Part shown: positions 9,136 to 18,028 of the stretch, one piece after another
How positions within the stretch are numbered: position 1 is the stretch's first letter
Layout: every line of letters begins with the position of its first letter
Assembly: GCA_963757155.1 (NCBI GenBank)
Contig: CAVWQS010000013.1
Coordinates: 1 to 64,000 of the forward strand
DNA from: DASXQK01 sp963757155
GTDB taxonomy: Bacteria; Pseudomonadota; Alphaproteobacteria; Dongiales; Dongiaceae
Direction: 5' to 3'
Length of the DNA: 64,000 nt
Position numbers and translations under genes: made by a program
The notes under the pieces: generated by a model
What the model saw: the letters and a program-made list of their open reading frames with translations, nothing else
Databases searched by the model: none
Told to the model about the DNA's origin: nothing

Positions 9136-10113
9136 ATGAAAAAGCGCAAGCTCGGAAAATCCGGCCTGGAAGTGGCACCGCTGGCCTTCGGGGGGAATGT
9201 CTTCGGCTGGACCACGGATGAGGCGACCTCCTTCGCGCTGCTGGATGCCTTCGTCGATGCCGGTTTCGATCTGATCGACACCGCCGATGTCTATTCGGCT
9301 TGGGTGCCGAGCCACAAAGGCGGGGAGTCCGAGGCCATCATCGGCAAATGGCTGAAGAGCCGCGGCGGACGCGACCGGGTCGTCATTGCCACCAAGGCGG
9401 GCTGGGAGATTCGCGACTTCGGCAAAGGCCTGTCGAAGGCCCATGTCGTCAAATCCGTCGAGGCCTCCCTTGCCCGGCTGCAGACCGACTATATCGACCT
9501 CTACCAATCTCACATCGATGATGCCGCGACGCCCTTCGAGGAGACGCTGGGCGCCTATGCCAAGCTCATCGAGCAGGGCAAGGTCAGGGCCATCGGCGCC
9601 TCCAACCATACCGCGCCGCGCCTGGCCGAAGCCTTGAAGGTGAGCGCCGAGAAGCATCTGCCGCGCTTCCAGAGCCTGCAGCCCCTCTACAATCTCTACG
9701 ACCGCGAGGGCTTCGAATCCGAACTCCAGCCGCTCTGTCTCAAGGAGGATATCGGCGTCATCCCTTATTACGCCTTGGCGGCCGGCTTCCTCACCGGCAA
9801 ATACCGCAGCGAGAAGGATCTGGGCCAAAGCGCTCGGGGCGGGGGCGTCGGCAGCAAATATCTGAACGAGCGCGGCTTGCGCATCCTGGACGCCTTGGAC
9901 AAGGTCGCCAAGGCGAAGAGCGCCACGCCCGCCCAGATCGCCATCGCCTGGCTGATCGCGCGGCCCACCGTCACGGCGGCGATCGCAAGCGCCACCAGTC
10001 TGAAGCAATTCGCCGAGCTTCAGAAGGCTGCGACTTTGACGCTCGATGCCGATGCCACGCGCCAGCTCGACCAGGCCTCCGCGGTGGACGCGAAGGCCGC
10101 CGCCACCTCCTGA
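9136..10113 (+). CDS. aldo/keto reductase
   Basis: A 325-residue NADPH-dependent TIM-barrel oxidoreductase. It has the AKR tetrad context: an FDLIDTADVYSAW stretch with catalytic Asp and Tyr, a VIATKAGWE segment with the Lys, and LYQSHIDD in place of the usual His/Asp. The RAIGASNHTAPRL and YYALAAGFLTGKY motifs are typical of the AKR11/12-like bacterial group. Start 9136 has GAAGGG upstream and begins with the standard KKRKLGKSGLEV. Substrate not predictable. The methionine gamma-lyase-like gene follows after 41 bases, so the two may be cotranscribed. Confidence 0.92.
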   Translation: MKKRKLGKSGLEVAPLAFGGNVFGWTTDEATSFALLDAFVDAGFDLIDTADVYSAWVPSHKGGESEAIIGKWLKSRGGRDRVVIATKAGWEIRDFGKGLSKAHVVKSVEASLARLQTDYIDLYQSHIDDAATPFEETLGAYAKLIEQGKVRAIGASNHTAPRLAEALKVSAEKHLPRFQSLQPLYNLYDREGFESELQPLCLKEDIGVIPYYALAAGFLTGKYRSEKDLGQSARGGGVGSKYLNERGLRILDALDKVAKAKSATPAQIAIAWLIARPTVTAAIASATSLKQFAELQKAATLTLDADATRQLDQASAVDAKAAATS

Positions 10114-10154
10114 CCTCAGGGCGGGCCGAGCAAACTCACGGAGCTCATCATCCC

Positions 10155-11357
10155 ATGCAGAAGAAGGCGCGACCCAACCGCGAGCCCGGCTTTTCCACGC
10201 GGGCGATCCATCTGGGCTACGACCCCGCGACGGAGAAGGGCGCGCTGACGCCGCCGATCTTCATGACCTCGACCTATGCCTTCGAGAGCGCCGAGGCGGG
10301 CGGCGACATGTTCAGCGGCGAGCGTGCCGGCTATATCTATGGCCGGACGCGCAACCCGACCCAGTCGCTGCTCGAGGAGCGGATGGCGAGCCTGGAGGGC
10401 GGCGAGGCCGGACTCGCTCTGGCCTCGGGCATCGGCGCCATTTCGAGCCTGGTCTGGACCTTGGTCAGCGCCGGGGAAGAGATCGTCATCGATCATACGA
10501 TCTACGGCAGCTCCTTCGCCTTCTTCACCAAGGGCCTCAGCCGCTTCGGCATCACGACGCGTCTTGCCGATCTGACCCGGCCGGAGACGCTGGAGCCCTT
10601 GCTCAACGACAAGACACGGCTTGTCTTCTTCGAGACGCCGGCCAATCCCAATCTCCGGGTCATCGACATCGCGCGCATCGCCGGCATCGCCCATGAGGCC
10701 GGGGCCACGGTCGTGGTCGACAACACCTTCGCCTCACCGGTCCTCCAGCGTCCCCTGGAGCATGGCGCGGATGTGGTCGTCCATTCCGCCACCAAATATC
10801 TCGGGGGCCATGGCGATCTCCTGGGCGGCATCACGGTGGGCAAGGCAGATCTGATCGGTCGCGTCCGCGGCACGGGGCTGCGCTGGATGACGGGAGCGAC
10901 GATCTCGCCCCTCAACGCCTTCCTGATCCTGCGCGGCCTCAAGACATTGGAGATTCGCATGGCACGCCATTCGGCTTCGGCTCTTGCCGTGGCGGAGCTG
11001 CTCGCCGGTCACGAGGCGGTCTCCCAGCTCTCCTATCCCGGCCTCAAATCCTTTCCGCAATACGATCTGGCGAAGCGCCAGATGTCGGCGCCGGGCGGCC
11101 TGATCGCGTTGGAGCTCGCCGGCGGCATGCGGGTGGGCCTTGCCTTCATGAATCGCCTGAAGCTGGTGACCCGCGCCGTCAGCCTGGGCGATGCCGAGAC
11201 CCTGATCCAGCATCCCGCCACCATGACCCATGCGAGCTACAGCCCAGAGGAGCGCGCGGCGCATGGCATCGGCGACGGGCTGCTGCGCTTCTCCATCGGG
11301 CTGGAGAATGTCGACGATATCCTGGACGACATCCAGCAGGCCTTGGACGCGGCCTGA
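10155..11357 (+). CDS. PLP-dependent Cys/Met-metabolism enzyme, methionine gamma-lyase-like
   Basis: A 400-residue fold-type I PLP enzyme. Motifs in order: YIYGRTRNPT (phosphate and tetramer contact, about residues 60-69), LALASGIGAISS, VVVDNTFASP, and VVHSATKYLGGHGD with the PLP Lys at about 214. Whole-length similarity in motif wording is to methionine gamma-lyase, which makes methanethiol, ammonia and 2-oxobutyrate from methionine. The position of the active-site Cys of methionine gamma-lyases (Cys116 in the Pseudomonas enzyme, motif YGCTF) is Ser here (YGSSF, about residue 119), so cystathionine lyase or sulfhydrylase-type activity is also possible. Confidence 0.85.
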   Translation: MQKKARPNREPGFSTRAIHLGYDPATEKGALTPPIFMTSTYAFESAEAGGDMFSGERAGYIYGRTRNPTQSLLEERMASLEGGEAGLALASGIGAISSLVWTLVSAGEEIVIDHTIYGSSFAFFTKGLSRFGITTRLADLTRPETLEPLLNDKTRLVFFETPANPNLRVIDIARIAGIAHEAGATVVVDNTFASPVLQRPLEHGADVVVHSATKYLGGHGDLLGGITVGKADLIGRVRGTGLRWMTGATISPLNAFLILRGLKTLEIRMARHSASALAVAELLAGHEAVSQLSYPGLKSFPQYDLAKRQMSAPGGLIALELAGGMRVGLAFMNRLKLVTRAVSLGDAETLIQHPATMTHASYSPEERAAHGIGDGLLRFSIGLENVDDILDDIQQALDAA

Positions 11358-11402
11358 GGGTTTCCTAGATCAAGGGGTAGGTTACGAATCTTGGAGGCGG
11401 CG

Positions 11403-11873
11403 ATGAGCAAGCCCGCGACGACCGATTGGAAGTTCGATGGCGTGAAGGTGATCCCTGGCGACAGCCTCGACGCCAATACCGCCCAGACGCCGGGCATGAA
11501 CCGCGCGGCGGCGATCAATTTGGCCCGGGTCGGCGCCCAGAAGATCTGGGCGGGAACCGTGCACATCCATCCCGACGCCAAGACCGGCGCCCATCATCAC
11601 GGGGCGCTCGAGAGCGTGATCTATGTGGTCAGGGGCCGCGCCCGGATGCGCTGGGGCGAACATCTCGAATATACCGCCGAGGCCGGCCCGGGCGATTTCA
11701 TCTATATCCCGCCCTATGTGCCGCATCAGGAGATCAACGCCTCGAAGGATGAGACCCTGGAATGCGTGCTGGTGCGCAGCGACAACGAGGCCGTGGTGGT
11801 GAACCTCGATATCGAGCCGGTGGAAAAGCCCGAGACGGTCCCCTGGATCGATCCCATCCATAAGCAGGGGTGA
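11403..11873 (+). CDS. single-domain cupin protein
   Basis: A 156-residue cytoplasmic cupin. The metal-binding motif 1 reads HIHPDAKTGAHHHGALESV (about residues 55-73), motif 2 is PGDFIYIPPYVPHQE (about 97-111). The start at 11403 is preceded by GGAGGCG. Small cupins of this layout act as isomerases, dioxygenases or sensory domains; nothing here fixes the activity. It lies 45 bases after the PLP enzyme and probably belongs to the same transcript. Confidence 0.8.
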   Translation: MSKPATTDWKFDGVKVIPGDSLDANTAQTPGMNRAAAINLARVGAQKIWAGTVHIHPDAKTGAHHHGALESVIYVVRGRARMRWGEHLEYTAEAGPGDFIYIPPYVPHQEINASKDETLECVLVRSDNEAVVVNLDIEPVEKPETVPWIDPIHKQG

Positions 11874-12032
11874 TCGGGGATTTGGGCGGGAGGGGATGCC
11901 GCCGCCGGTTGGGTTGGGGGTGGACCGGCGGCGGCGAATGCGCCAGGGGACGAGGGGGCTGGCGCATACTCTGTTGCGGTTCGCCTTGGCGTCCGCAACG
12001 AAACTCGTGAACCTGCCTTCAGCGCCTTTATG

Positions 12033-12116
12033 TCAAAGCAGCGGCAGCAGATATCCCGCCAGGCCGCCGAGGGAGAGAACGATCGCTGTCGCTATGACGA
12101 GCGTGAAACGCATCAT
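12033..12116 (-). CDS. 27-residue single-pass membrane micro-protein
   Basis: A very short reading frame, MMRFTLVIATAIVL followed by SLGGLAGYLLPLL, with a strong ribosome site (AGGAG, seven bases before the first ATG) and a stop codon. The product is almost entirely one hydrophobic helix with a Gly-Gly and a Pro near its end. It is too short for similarity claims. The ribosome site, hydrophobicity and location in an otherwise empty gap argue that it is translated. Role unknown; micro-proteins of this sort often bind larger membrane complexes. Confidence 0.5.
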   Translation of the reverse strand: MMRFTLVIATAIVLSLGGLAGYLLPLL

Positions 12117-12386
12117 GGCTTTGCTCCTGAGGATCAGGGGTGAAGCCGCCATCGACTGCATATGCAACGCGTCTAGATAATCAGAGGGGAGCCGGCCCGT
12201 GCGGTGTTAAATTTGGGCCGGTATTTGGAATCTGGCTAAGCGCTGAACCTGCGCTGACGGTCAGAATTGTTTTTTGTCAGTGGGATATCTGCTTACGGTC
12301 ATCTGCTATGACAGCTGCAGAGATAAGCCCGCCGGCCTAATAGATCTGGGGAACCCGCCCGCCTGGTCGCCCGTGTCAGGCGCTCT

Positions 12387-12773
12387 CTATTGCGGCAGAC
12401 CTTCGACGGCATAGATGCGGAAATTTGCGTATTTGTCCCCCACCTTCTTGGCTGCCTTATAGGCCGCAGAATCGAACGCGGCCTTTGCCTTTTCCATGTT
12501 CTCGAAGACCATGATGGCAATGCGCCCTTTGGGTGGCTCGCCGTAGAGGGCCGCACTCTCGCCGCCGCGAACGATATATTTGCCGCCGCCCTCGGCAATC
12601 GCCTTCATTGCGGCCGGCACATACTCCTTGTCGTAGGGCGTCAGGTTCGTCACCTCGATCTCGGCCACGACATAGGCCGGTGGTTTGGCCTGGGCATGGA
12701 GCGCCTGAACGGCAGCCGCGCCGACCGCAAGGCCGGCCAAGACAGACAATGCGGCGGTGTAGCGCGTCTTCAT
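12387..12773 (-). CDS. exported DUF1330-domain protein
   Basis: A 128-residue product with an N-terminal signal sequence (YTAALSVLAGLAVGAAAVQA, then LHAQAKPP) and a DUF1330 ferredoxin-like domain: YVVAEIEVTNLTPYDKEYVP, RGGESAALYGEPPKGRI, VFENMEKAKAAFDS and a closing FRIYAVEGL. DUF1330 proteins have no assigned reaction. The second of two adjacent ATGs is chosen because AGGAG lies six bases before it. Confidence 0.8.
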   Translation of the reverse strand: MKTRYTAALSVLAGLAVGAAAVQALHAQAKPPAYVVAEIEVTNLTPYDKEYVPAAMKAIAEGGGKYIVRGGESAALYGEPPKGRIAIMVFENMEKAKAAFDSAAYKAAKKVGDKYANFRIYAVEGLPQ

Positions 12774-12967
12774 CATTTGCTCCTGCTGACCTATGACGAC
12801 CGGCGGTAAATCTTAGAGCAATCGAACTCGGCCGACACCACTATCCCCGGCGAATGGAAGGATCCGCGCGCGACTCTAGGCAGTCGCCATCCCTCCGAGC
12901 GCCCGTAAGCGTCGCAGGCGGTGAGGGGGAATGGTGCCCGGAATGGCGGATTTCTGCGGAGATCGAG

Positions 12968-13042
12968 TGGTGGGCGCTGTAGGGATTGAACCTACGACCC
13001 CACCCGTGTGAAGGGTGTGCTCTCCCGCTGAGCTAAGCGCCC
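12968..13042 (-). tRNA. tRNA-Val (anticodon CAC)
   Basis: Read on the minus strand this folds as a complete cloverleaf: acceptor GGGCGCT pairing with AGCGCCC, D arm GCTC/GAGC, anticodon arm CACCC/GGGTG with loop TTCACAC giving anticodon CAC, and T arm GTAGG/CCTAC with loop TTCAATC. Discriminator A and an encoded CCA follow. CAC reads the valine codon GUG. Confidence 0.95.
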
Positions 13043-13167
13043 GAGGTCGATCGGCGCGGCTCTCTTACGGCGGCCCCGACCCGCTGTCAACGGCCGCTCT
13101 CAAAGCACCCTTGGCCGGCAATGCCGTCTTGCCCTGGGGCCGCCGAGGTCCTAGCCTGTACTTATCC

Positions 13168-13959
13168 ATGAAACCCCTGCATTTGATTCCGGCCTTGTTC
13201 GGCCTTGCCGCCATCGCCTTCGCCGCCACGCCGGGCGCGGCGCAGCCTGCCCCCGTCAAGCTGCAATACACCGGCTATCTCGTCGATTCCCCGGTGCTCG
13301 ACGCCCGGGTGGAGGTTGCCCGCGACGCCGAGGGCGGGCCCTATCGCATGAGCCTCTCGACCGGGCTCGTCGGGGCGCTGGGCGACATGGTCCCCTTCCA
13401 TTTCAAGGCCTCCAGCCTCGGCCAGGATGAGGAGGTCGGGCTGCAGCCCTCCAGCTATCACAGCGAGACCTCGATCTATGACAACCGGCAGAGCGTCGCC
13501 TTGAGCTATGGGCCCGACGGCAGCGTCACCCTTACCGACGACCCGCCGACCGAGGAGGGGCAGGATGCGGTCGCCCAGGGCGGCCTCACCGGCACCGTCG
13601 ATCCTTTGAGCGCGGCGCTGGCGATCATCGTCAAGGTGAGCGGGCAGGGAAGCTGCGCCGGCAAGTTCCGGATCTTCGACGGGGCCCGCCGCTACGACCT
13701 GTCGCTGTCGCCGGCTCCCGAGGGGCTCGCCGTCCCGCGGCTGCCGGTGGCCCCCAAGGCCAAGGCGATGGCTTGCGATGCGGCCGTGGATCTCGTCTCG
13801 GGCTTCCCCCAATACGCCATCAATGCCGGCATGTATCCCACCACGGCACGCTTCTGGCTGGCCCGGGGCGTCGTGGGCGCAGCACCGGTGCTTCTGCGGC
13901 TGGAGGCCGAGAGCGGGCTCGGCAAGATGCATTTCGATCTGCGCGCCGTTCTTCCCTAG
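13168..13959 (+). CDS. exported DUF3108-domain protein
   Basis: A 263-residue protein with a signal peptide (KPLHLIPALFGLAAIAFAA, then TPGAAQPAP). The mature part is predominantly beta strand (VKLQYTGYLVDSPVLDARVEV, YRMSLSTGLVGALG, SYHSETSIYDNRQSVALSYG), the pattern of DUF3108 periplasmic proteins. Two Cys residues may form a disulfide. No enzymatic motif is visible. Its TAG stop overlaps the stop codon of the convergent gph gene through a shared CTAG. Confidence 0.75.
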   Translation: MKPLHLIPALFGLAAIAFAATPGAAQPAPVKLQYTGYLVDSPVLDARVEVARDAEGGPYRMSLSTGLVGALGDMVPFHFKASSLGQDEEVGLQPSSYHSETSIYDNRQSVALSYGPDGSVTLTDDPPTEEGQDAVAQGGLTGTVDPLSAALAIIVKVSGQGSCAGKFRIFDGARRYDLSLSPAPEGLAVPRLPVAPKAKAMACDAAVDLVSGFPQYAINAGMYPTTARFWLARGVVGAAPVLLRLEAESGLGKMHFDLRAVLP

Positions 13960-14628
13960 GGAAAGGACTCCAGCGCCGCCGGGATCTCCGTGAAATCGGC
14001 CAGCAGGAGATCGCCCCCCAGCGCCGCGGCCTCGATTTCCCCATAGCCGGACGGCAGCACCAGCACCGGAATGCCGGCGGCCTTGGCCGCGGTCACATCG
14101 TTGATGCCGTCGCCGATCATGACCGCCTGCTCGGGCCCGGCCGCCGATCAGCTTCAGCCCCGCCAGGAGATGCGCCGGATCGGGCTTGCGCGCCGGCACC
14201 ACATCGCCCCCGGCCACCCCATCGAAATAGCGGGCGAGGTCATAGGCCTCGAGGATCTGAAGGCTGGGCAGCTGGAATTTATTGGTGCAGACCACCGTCC
14301 GATAGCCCTGCTCGCGCAGAAGCTCGAGCGTCTCCGGTACCTGGGAATAGACCCTGGTATCCACCGTGGCATGGCCGAGATAGAGCGCGCGATAACGCTC
14401 GAGCAGGGATTCATAGGTCTCGGGCTCGAATGTCGCCCCGCCGGCCTGCAGCGCACGTGCGACCAGCGTGGGGGCGCCGTCGCCGATCAGCCCGCGCACG
14501 GTTTCGAGCGACAGCGGCCCGCAGCCAAGCTCCGCCAGAAGCTCGTTCAGCGCGTAGGCGAGATCGGGGGCGCTGTCGATCAGCGTGCCGTCGAGATCGA
14601 AGATGAGACTGCTGCGGGGGGCTGCCAT
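13956..14628 (-). CDS. gph: phosphoglycolate phosphatase, HAD family (single-base frameshift)
   Basis: HAD-superfamily phosphatase that removes 2-phosphoglycolate. Motif I is FDLDGTLIDSAPDLAYAL near the N-terminus, motif II lies in TVVCTNKF, and the motif III Lys is in ARKPDPAHLL. The frame then breaks near 14140: one extra base in a GGG/CCC run. In the shifted frame the protein continues as EQAVMIGDGINDVTAAKAAG, which contains the motif IV aspartate. The span is 3n+1 bases, as expected for one inserted base, and would give 223 residues, normal for Gph. Most likely a sequencing error; otherwise a recent pseudogene. Confidence 0.85.
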
Positions 14629-14780
14629 AGTCCTGTCACAAGTGTCTGATGTGCTGGGGGACGATAGGGGACCAGCCGAATTCGGTCACGGCCCTAATCT
14701 GCCAGCTTGGAGACGGCAGGCCACTGTGGCAGTTTGCCGCCCAATTCTGTCGGGAAATCAGGAGTAAGAGAAAGCCGATC

Positions 14781-16155
14781 ATGGCCAATTCCACCACCGC
14801 CGCCATCGTCCTTGCCGCCGGCAAGGGCACGCGGATGAAGTCCGATTTGCCGAAGGTGCTGCATCCCATCGCGGGTCGGCCGATGATCGGCCATGTGCTG
14901 GCGAGCCTGGCGCCGCTGAATCCGGCATCGGTGGTCGTCGTGGTGGCACCCGGCATGGAAGCGGTCAGCAAGGCGGTGGCGCCCCATCCGAGCGCCATCC
15001 AAGCGGAGCAGCTCGGCACCGGCCATGCGGTGCTCGCGGCCAAAGAGGCGCTCGGCCAGGCGAGGGCCGCGAGCGACAAGTCGCCGGGCGACATTCTCAT
15101 CCTCTATGGCGATACCCCCTTTATCTCGACCGCGACCTTCGAGCGCCTCCTGGCCCGGCGCCGCGCCGCCGACCGTCCCGCGGCGGTGGTGCTGGGGATG
15201 CGGCCCGCCGATCCCGGGGAATATGGCCGGCTGATCGCCGACGGCGAGGGCCGGCTGGAGGCGATCGTCGAACATCGCGACGCCACGGCAGCGCAGCGGG
15301 GGATCGGCCTCTGCAATTCCGGCGTCATGGCGGTGGATGGCGCGCTGCTCTGGGAGCTCCTGGCCGAGGTCGGCAACGACAATGCCAAGGGCGAATATTA
15401 TCTGACCGATATCGTCGCGCTGGCCCGCCGGCGCGGGCTCCTCTGCGCTGCCGTCGAGGCGCCGGCCGAGGAGCTCATCGGCATCAACAGCCGGGCGGAG
15501 CTTGCCACCGCCGAGGCCCTGCTGCAGGGGCGTCTGCGCGACCGCGCGATGGCCGAGGGCGCGACCTTGATCGATCCTGCCAGCGTCTGGTTCAGCTTCG
15601 ATACCCGCCTGGGGCGCGATGTCACCATCGGCCCGCATGTCATCTTCGGACCCGGGGTGGAGGTGGCGGATGGCGTGGATATCCGCGCCTTCTCCCATAT
15701 CGACAGGCGCGCGGATCGAAACGGGGGCGGTGATCGGCCCCTTCGCGCGGCTCCGGCCCGGCAGCGTCATCGGGGCCAAGGCGCAGGTCGGCAATTTCGT
15801 CGAGACCAAAAATGCCACCCTTGCCGCCGGGGCCAAGGCCAATCACCTGACTTATCTGGGTGATGTCAAAGTGGGTGCGGGCGCCAATGTCGGCGCGGGC
15901 ACCATTACCTGCAATTACGACGGCTTCGGCAAATATGAGACGGTGATCGGGGCGGGCGCCTTCATCGGCTCCAACAGCGCGTTGGTGGCGCCGGTCACGG
16001 TCGGCGAGCGTGCGGTCGTCGCCGCCGGCAGCGTGATCACCCAGGACGTGGCGGCGGACGCCCTGGCGGTGGCGAGGGCACGGCAAGTGGAGAAGCCCGG
16101 CTGGGCAAGCCTGTTCCGGGCGAAGATGCAGAAGTTGAAGCAGAGCAGGAGCTGA
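14781..16155 (+). CDS. glmU: bifunctional GlmU: GlcNAc-1-P uridyltransferase / GlcN-1-P acetyltransferase (single-base frameshift)
   Basis: Last two steps of UDP-GlcNAc synthesis for peptidoglycan and LPS. The N-terminal uridyltransferase has the LAAGKGTRMKSDLPKVLHPI loop, QLGTGHA and LYGDTPF (metal Asp). The C-terminal half is a left-handed beta-helix acetyltransferase with GPFARLRPG, NFVETKNA, HLTYLGD and CNYDGFGKYETVIG. One extra base near 15706 separates the halves: removing an A restores FSHI-DGARIETGAVIGPF. Total span is 3n+1 (457 residues after correction). Because GlmU is essential, a sequencing or assembly error is far likelier than a null mutation. glmS follows four bases after the stop. 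Confidence 0.9.
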
Positions 16156-16159
16156 TCCC

Positions 16160-17980
16160 ATGTGCGGCATCATCGGCATTCTCGGCAGGCAACCCGCGGC
16201 GCCCCTTCTGGTGGATGGGCTGAAGCGTCTCGCCTATCGCGGCTATGATTCCGCCGGGGTCGCGACCCTGGTGAACGGCCATATCGACCGCCGCCGTGCC
16301 GAGGGAAAGCTGACCAATCTCGAGGCCCTGCTGGCGAGCTCGCCGCTGCCCGGAGTCGTGGGCATCGGCCATACCCGCTGGGCGACCCATGGCCGGCCGA
16401 ACGAGACCAACGCCCATCCCCATGCGACCGACCGTGTCGCCGTCGTGCATAACGGCATCATCGAGAATTTCCAGGAACTTCGCGACGAGCTGATCGCCTT
16501 GGGCGCCAGCTTCGAGACCGAGACCGATACGGAGGTCGTGGCCCATCTCCTGACCCATGAGCTGGAGCACCAGCGCACCCCCGAGCAGGCGATGGACAAG
16601 GCGATGGAGCGCCTGAAGGGTGCCTTCGCCTTGGCGGTCATCTTCGCCGGGCGGCCGGACATCATGGTGGGCGCCCGGCGCGGCGCGCCGCTCGCCGTGG
16701 GCTTCGGTGAGGGCGAGATGTATCTGGGCTCCGACGCTTTGGCCTTGGCACCCTTCACCCAGCGCATCGCCTATCTGGAGGAGGACGACTGGACCCTGCT
16801 GCGGGCCGACGGCGCCGCCTTCTTCAACCAGGGTCGCCCGGTCGAGCGGCAGGCTCGGGCAACGGCGCTCTCCGGGGCCATGGTGGGCAAGGGCAATCAC
16901 CGGCATTTCATGATGAAGGAGATCTGCGAGCAGCCCGCGGTGATCGGCGAGACCCTGCAGTCGCTGGTCAATCCGCTGACCCGCCGGACCTCGCTGCCCG
17001 CCCTTCCAATCGACCTTGCCACCCTGGAGCGCCTGACGATCATCGGCTGCGGCACGGCGTTTCTGGCCGGCAGCGTCGCCAAATACTGGTTCGAGCAACT
17101 GGCGCGCCTGCCGGTCGAGCTCGATATCGCCTCGGAGTTCCGCTATCGCGCGGCACCTCTGCCGAAGAACGGCGCCACTTTGGGCATTTCGCAATCGGGC
17201 GAGACGGCCGATACCCTGGCGGCCATGCGCTATGCCAGGAGCCAGGGCCAGAAGCTCCTGGCCGTGGTCAACTCGCCCGAGAGCACCATGGCACGGGAGG
17301 CAGATTGCGTGCTGCCCACCTTGGCGGGACCGGAGATCGGCGTCGCGTCGACAAAGGCCTTCACCACCCAGCTGGTCGTGCTGGGGTGCCTTGCCATCGC
17401 TGCCGCGCGGGCGCGCGGCGCCATCGATGCGGCGCGCGAGGCCCTGCTTGTCCACGCCATGGCGGAGGTGCCGGCGCTGGTCACCGAGGTGCTGGCCGGC
17501 GAAGCCAAGATCCGCGCCGTCGCCCATGAGATCGCCGAGGCCCGGAACGTGCTCTTCCTCGGCCGGGGCGCCACCTTCCCGATCGCCATGGAGGGTGCCC
17601 TCAAGCTGAAGGAGCTCTCCTACATCCATGCCGAGGGCTATGCCGCCGGCGAGATGAAGCATGGGCCCATCGCCCTCATCGACGAGGACATGCCGGTGAT
17701 CGTCGTCGCCCCGATGGATGAGCTCTTCGACAAGACCGCGTCCAATCTGGAGGAGGCGGCGGCCCGAGGTGGGCGCGTGATCCTGATCGCCGACAAGGCC
17801 GGCATCGCACGCCTCGGGCGCAAGGCCGCCCATGTCATCGAGGTGCCGGCGGCCGATCCCTTCGTGGCCCCCATCATCTACGCCGTGCCGGTGCAGCTCC
17901 TCGCCTATCACGCCGCCGTTGCCAAGGGCACCGACGTGGACCAGCCCCGCAATCTCGCGAAGAGCGTGACGGTGGAGTAG
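16160..17980 (+). CDS. glmS: glutamine-fructose-6-phosphate aminotransferase (isomerizing)
   Basis: Makes glucosamine-6-phosphate from fructose-6-phosphate and glutamine, the entry step of amino-sugar synthesis. The 606-residue protein starts MCGIIGILG, so the N-terminal catalytic Cys is exposed after Met removal. The glutaminase domain continues with RLAYRGYDSAGVA, GHTRWATHG and HNGIIENF. Two SIS sugar-isomerase domains follow (IIGCGTAFLAG, ISQSGETADTLAAM; then FLGRGATFPIAMEGALKLKE) and the ending QPRNLAKSVTVE is the family C-terminus. It follows glmU by four bases, so the pathway is translated as a unit. No glmS ribozyme is seen. Confidence 0.97.
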   Translation: MCGIIGILGRQPAAPLLVDGLKRLAYRGYDSAGVATLVNGHIDRRRAEGKLTNLEALLASSPLPGVVGIGHTRWATHGRPNETNAHPHATDRVAVVHNGIIENFQELRDELIALGASFETETDTEVVAHLLTHELEHQRTPEQAMDKAMERLKGAFALAVIFAGRPDIMVGARRGAPLAVGFGEGEMYLGSDALALAPFTQRIAYLEEDDWTLLRADGAAFFNQGRPVERQARATALSGAMVGKGNHRHFMMKEICEQPAVIGETLQSLVNPLTRRTSLPALPIDLATLERLTIIGCGTAFLAGSVAKYWFEQLARLPVELDIASEFRYRAAPLPKNGATLGISQSGETADTLAAMRYARSQGQKLLAVVNSPESTMAREADCVLPTLAGPEIGVASTKAFTTQLVVLGCLAIAAARARGAIDAAREALLVHAMAEVPALVTEVLAGEAKIRAVAHEIAEARNVLFLGRGATFPIAMEGALKLKELSYIHAEGYAAGEMKHGPIALIDEDMPVIVVAPMDELFDKTASNLEEAAARGGRVILIADKAGIARLGRKAAHVIEVPAADPFVAPIIYAVPVQLLAYHAAVAKGTDVDQPRNLAKSVTVE

Positions 17981-17991
17981 GGCCGAATTCT

Positions 17992-18019
17992 CCTCTCCCG
18001 CTTCGAAGCGCGGGAGAGG
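17992..18019. terminator. bidirectional hairpin between convergent glmS and the copper oxidase gene
   Basis: Perfect ten-base-pair stem, CCTCTCCCGC with its complement, around an eight-base loop, lying between the convergent stops of glmS and the multicopper oxidase gene. AAATAAT follows on the plus strand. Position and strength fit a shared terminator. Confidence 0.6.
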
Positions 18020-18028
18020 GAAATAATC

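Noticed and set aside
16037..17911. A 624-codon open frame antisense to glmS
   Set aside because: Shadow of glmS codon bias; no motif or ribosome site.
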